A program made the translations under genes and the position numbers. The notes beneath the pieces were generated by a model, which did not search any database, was not told the origin of the DNA, and was given only the letters and a program-made list of their open reading frames with translations. A stretch of DNA of 64,000 bases from Nymphaea colorata (Eukaryota; Streptophyta; Magnoliopsida; Nymphaeales; Nymphaeaceae). The stretch lies in NCBI RefSeq assembly GCF_008831285.2, contig NC_045140.1, forward strand, positions 26,926,131 through 26,990,130, in the 5' to 3' direction. Shown here piece by piece: positions 61,781 to 64,000 of this stretch. Every line of letters begins with the position of its first letter. Position 1 is the stretch's first letter.

Positions 61781-61955
61781 AGAAGAGCAACTTCACTACA
61801 ACCTTGTTTCTCAGAGTTGGACATCCTATTTTGAACCAATAGTTTGGAATAAGCTTATAGCAGCAGAAAAGAAGAGCAACTTCACTACAACCTTGTTTCT
61901 CAGAGTTGGACATCCTATTTTGAACCAATAGTTTGGAATAAGCTTATAGCAGCAG
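61781..61955. repeat. near-perfect tandem duplication, about 89-bp period
   Basis: 'agaagagcaacttcactaca' at 61781 recurs at 61870; both copies continue to 'ttatagcagcag'. Confidence 0.8.
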
Positions 61956-62387
61956 ATTTAAACTTTGAGTGCAAAAATTGAACAAATCTACCAATGGCAT
62001 CTAAATCCCATTAAGACGGTGTTACGAACGAGTAAGCAAATTTCCTTCATTGACCAAGGCATAAAATCCTTCCGGAAGCAATCCTTAGAATAACTTGATT
62101 TCAGGTACCAATTATTGTAATTGACTTTGTAAAAAAAAAGTCCAAAAAGAAACAAACTTCTGCAGAATAGGCAAATAATGAAGTGGAGATACCTTGATGC
62201 ATGATACTTGGACGTAGATATGCCATAAGTAAGGGCAGGCCGGTAGGACACAAATGATCGACTAAACAGCCTACTGTAATGGTACCCATTCTTAATAACC
62301 ATATCCAGTACAGCTGATGAAGTGGACACACCTCGTAAGTGAACTGTCCCCAGGAGGTAGGTACACGAATTCACATTCATTCCAAGC

Positions 62388-63155
62388 CTATGAAGTCGCG
62401 ACCTCTTTAGCTGCAAGGATTGTGGTCTTCGCATCATCTATAGAGAAAGAGCATCAAGTATCACATCAGTAGCGGATAGCATGGTGCCAAGCAATGGTGT
62501 GATCAAACTTGAACCAACACATAAGAGATTACCTGCTGCCAAACATAAGGGAACAATATTGCACATGAACAAAGGGAACAATATTGCACATGAACAAGGA
62601 TATACACTTCTATTTCCTACACAATTATTCTCCCATCAATGATGCTGATCCTCACCATGACAGTATTTTTCTTTTTGCTTCATTTTAATCCCAGGAGGCA
62701 AGGGTCACGACTTGGTGTCTACAATAGTATCGAAACCTAAACATTCACTAGAAGGAAAAAAAAACACAACCATTAGTTCTATATCTTGCTGCATCCGTTT
62801 GTCCCTCTTCAGCATAACTCTATGCATCACGAAATATCTAAACCACAGCACGAACATCCTACATTTCCACGACAGGACCTGCTTCAGCTCAACTTCACTG
62901 AAAAGCTAGCTTTTGCCAACCTATTTCCTTCCATGCCAACTTACAGAAAAGAGATTATGAGTTGGCTATAAACTGTGTGCTTTGCACCATAACATCCAAA
63001 CCGTATAGCCACATGTATGGCTTCTGCACCTTCTAATTCAGTGCAGTCAAAATATTGGGATCCTGTCATTTCTTATGGCAACTACAGACATTATGCACAT
63101 GATTTACTTTACCCATTGGACTAGCTACCGTGGGTCTACATATGGAACATGAAAG

Positions 63156-63197
<42 letters not shown>

Positions 63198-64000
63198 GCA
63201 TCTTTTTGTATATATAAGATTTGTCTCAACCAGAGGATTAATTCACAGTGATCTACCTGCAACACTGACCAGGAAGAATTCCTGAGGAACATTCAGGTCT
63301 GTCATCACTGCTGCTTTAGCAGCTGCAATACCAACAGCAGTGCTCTTCAGAATATCCAGACCAGCACATAGAGATGCCAAAACACCACCAACCAAACAAT
63401 CACCAGCACCTGTAAGTCTTACAACTGAAACAGGGAGAGCAGGGAAATGCAACATTTTTGGTGAGGTCCAGTCAATCATTTGTTCAACCTCATATAGACA
63501 TTGACAACTGGAGGACATAATGTTGTACAAGGCACTACCAGTACCAGTACCCCTTTCATGCCTTACATGGCCTATATCATAATGAGGCAAATCCTTAAGA
63601 CAAAGGAATGCACCATTTGATCCAAGAGTCAGAAGAATCACATCAATGCCCTTCTCTAGCAGCACACGGAGAGCTGGTTTCAGATTCTGCAAAAGAGTTT
63701 CAGCTGAATGTCTATACGTTGCACTCTCTCCAGTTTGGAATGAATATGTGGCATATCCAGAGGATACAGCATCTGCCATAGCAAGAAGCTCATCTTCATT
63801 TGGTGAAATGAACTGCACCTATACAGAGATTTTGGCACAAAAAATAGTACAATGGTTACAAGAATTTATATCACAGAAAGATGAAAATGGAAAGAATATA
63901 TAAATGTGAATACTTACATAGTCAATAATAGTTTCAATTCTTTTTGATTTGCTCACCGATACAGGCTCAAACCATACTGGAGTATGGGATGCTTCAGCCA
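62388..64000 (-). CDS. PUKI: pfkB-family pseudouridine kinase, 3' exons (gene continues beyond window)
   Basis: Three minus-strand exons are visible: beyond 64000 to 63918, 63818-63257, and 62437-62388, with GT-AG junctions in phase and a TAG stop at 62388-62390. They encode about the last 230 residues of a ribokinase-like sugar kinase. Key features: 'WFEPVSVSKSKR' and 'SPNEDELLAMADAV' of the substrate-side sheet, 'ILLTLGSNGAFL', and 'RLTGAGDCLVGG', the pfkB anion-hole/catalytic motif with its Asp. The order and wording match plant pseudouridine kinase, which phosphorylates pseudouridine so that a partner glycosidase can split it during RNA catabolism. The N-terminal part, including the first pfkB signature, lies outside the window. 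The end of exon 63257 was placed at 'gttgcag/gtagat' because only this donor keeps the frame into the last exon ('DAKTTILAAKEVATS'); a donor at 63270 does not. Confidence 0.85.
62551..62600. repeat. short tandem duplication, 25-bp period, in pseudouridine kinase intron
   Basis: 'gaacaatattgcacatgaac' occurs at 62551 and again at 62576. Confidence 0.8.
63153..63197. repeat. (GATA)n/(GA)n microsatellite in pseudouridine kinase intron
   Basis: gatagatagata followed by about 25 bases of GA alternation, some 60 bases downstream (on the minus strand) of the exon end at 63257. Confidence 0.85.

Larger units (their letters stand above)
59880..62387. other. intergenic stretch and 3' flank of the pseudouridine kinase gene
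   Basis: AT-rich. Contains a long G-run cluster (61022-61052) and two tandem duplications (61133-61352 and 61781-61955). The region just left of 62388 should include the 3' UTR of the minus-strand kinase gene. No further gene supported. Confidence 0.45.

Noticed and set aside
63243-63256. Read-through end 'GRSL' of the pseudouridine kinase exon
   Set aside because: A consensus donor at 63256-63255 joins in phase to the last exon, giving a family-like C-terminus, so the short intron-encoded end is unlikely.
1-64000. CRISPR arrays, bacterial operons, rRNA or tRNA genes
   Set aside because: None seen. The tRNA-like strings are only 12-base primer binding sites of LTR elements, and the tandem repeats lack spacer structure.

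Overview
The window is nuclear DNA of a flowering plant. Its genes have many introns with plant-type splice sites, the proteins belong to plant-specific families (TRM/DUF4378, LEW1, OVATE, polyol transporter, IRE-type AGC kinase, pseudouridine kinase), and the intergenic DNA is AT-rich with LTR retrotransposons, MITE-like inverted repeats, long AT and GA microsatellites and an endogenous pararetrovirus fragment. I cannot name the species. There are no operons; genes are independent units.

Layout. 1-679 (+): last exon of a TRM/LONGIFOLIA-like DUF4378 protein. 2907-6390 (+): LEW1/NUS1-type subunit of cis-prenyltransferase (dolichol synthesis), seven exons proposed. 8336-8863 (+): intronless gene for a small plastid-targeted membrane protein with an internal repeat. 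9219-19938: one composite retroelement block. It contains two almost identical 5.28 kb LTR-internal units of a degenerate chromovirus-type Ty3/gypsy element, followed by a miniature LTR element in reverse orientation, and the whole block is bounded by the same 5-bp direct repeat. 20629-20921: solo LTR of another family. 26697-28469 (-): two-exon polyol/monosaccharide transporter. 28470-36959: long gene-free stretch with MITE-like repeats. 36960-37928 (+): intronless OVATE family protein. 40296-59152 (-): a 17-exon IRE4-like Ser/Thr kinase gene. Its exons can be joined in phase into 1138 codons, and its large introns hold most of the other repeats (pararetrovirus fragment, CGATACG-rich repeat, LTR element with inverted ends, MITEs). 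62388-64000 (-): 3' part of a pfkB-type pseudouridine kinase gene that continues beyond the right edge.

The most unusual observations are two separate insertions (9224-19933 and 53684-54969). In each, both outer ends look like the 5' (U3) terminus of an LTR, pointing in opposite directions, and each is flanked by a perfect 5-bp target duplication (gaaat; gtttt). That is not the structure of a normal LTR element. It suggests integration of joined or template-switched cDNAs. Other notable points: a GC-AG intron and a 30-nt microexon in the kinase gene, a pararetrovirus reverse-transcriptase remnant in a kinase intron, and an exon-like open stretch on the opposite strand of another kinase intron.
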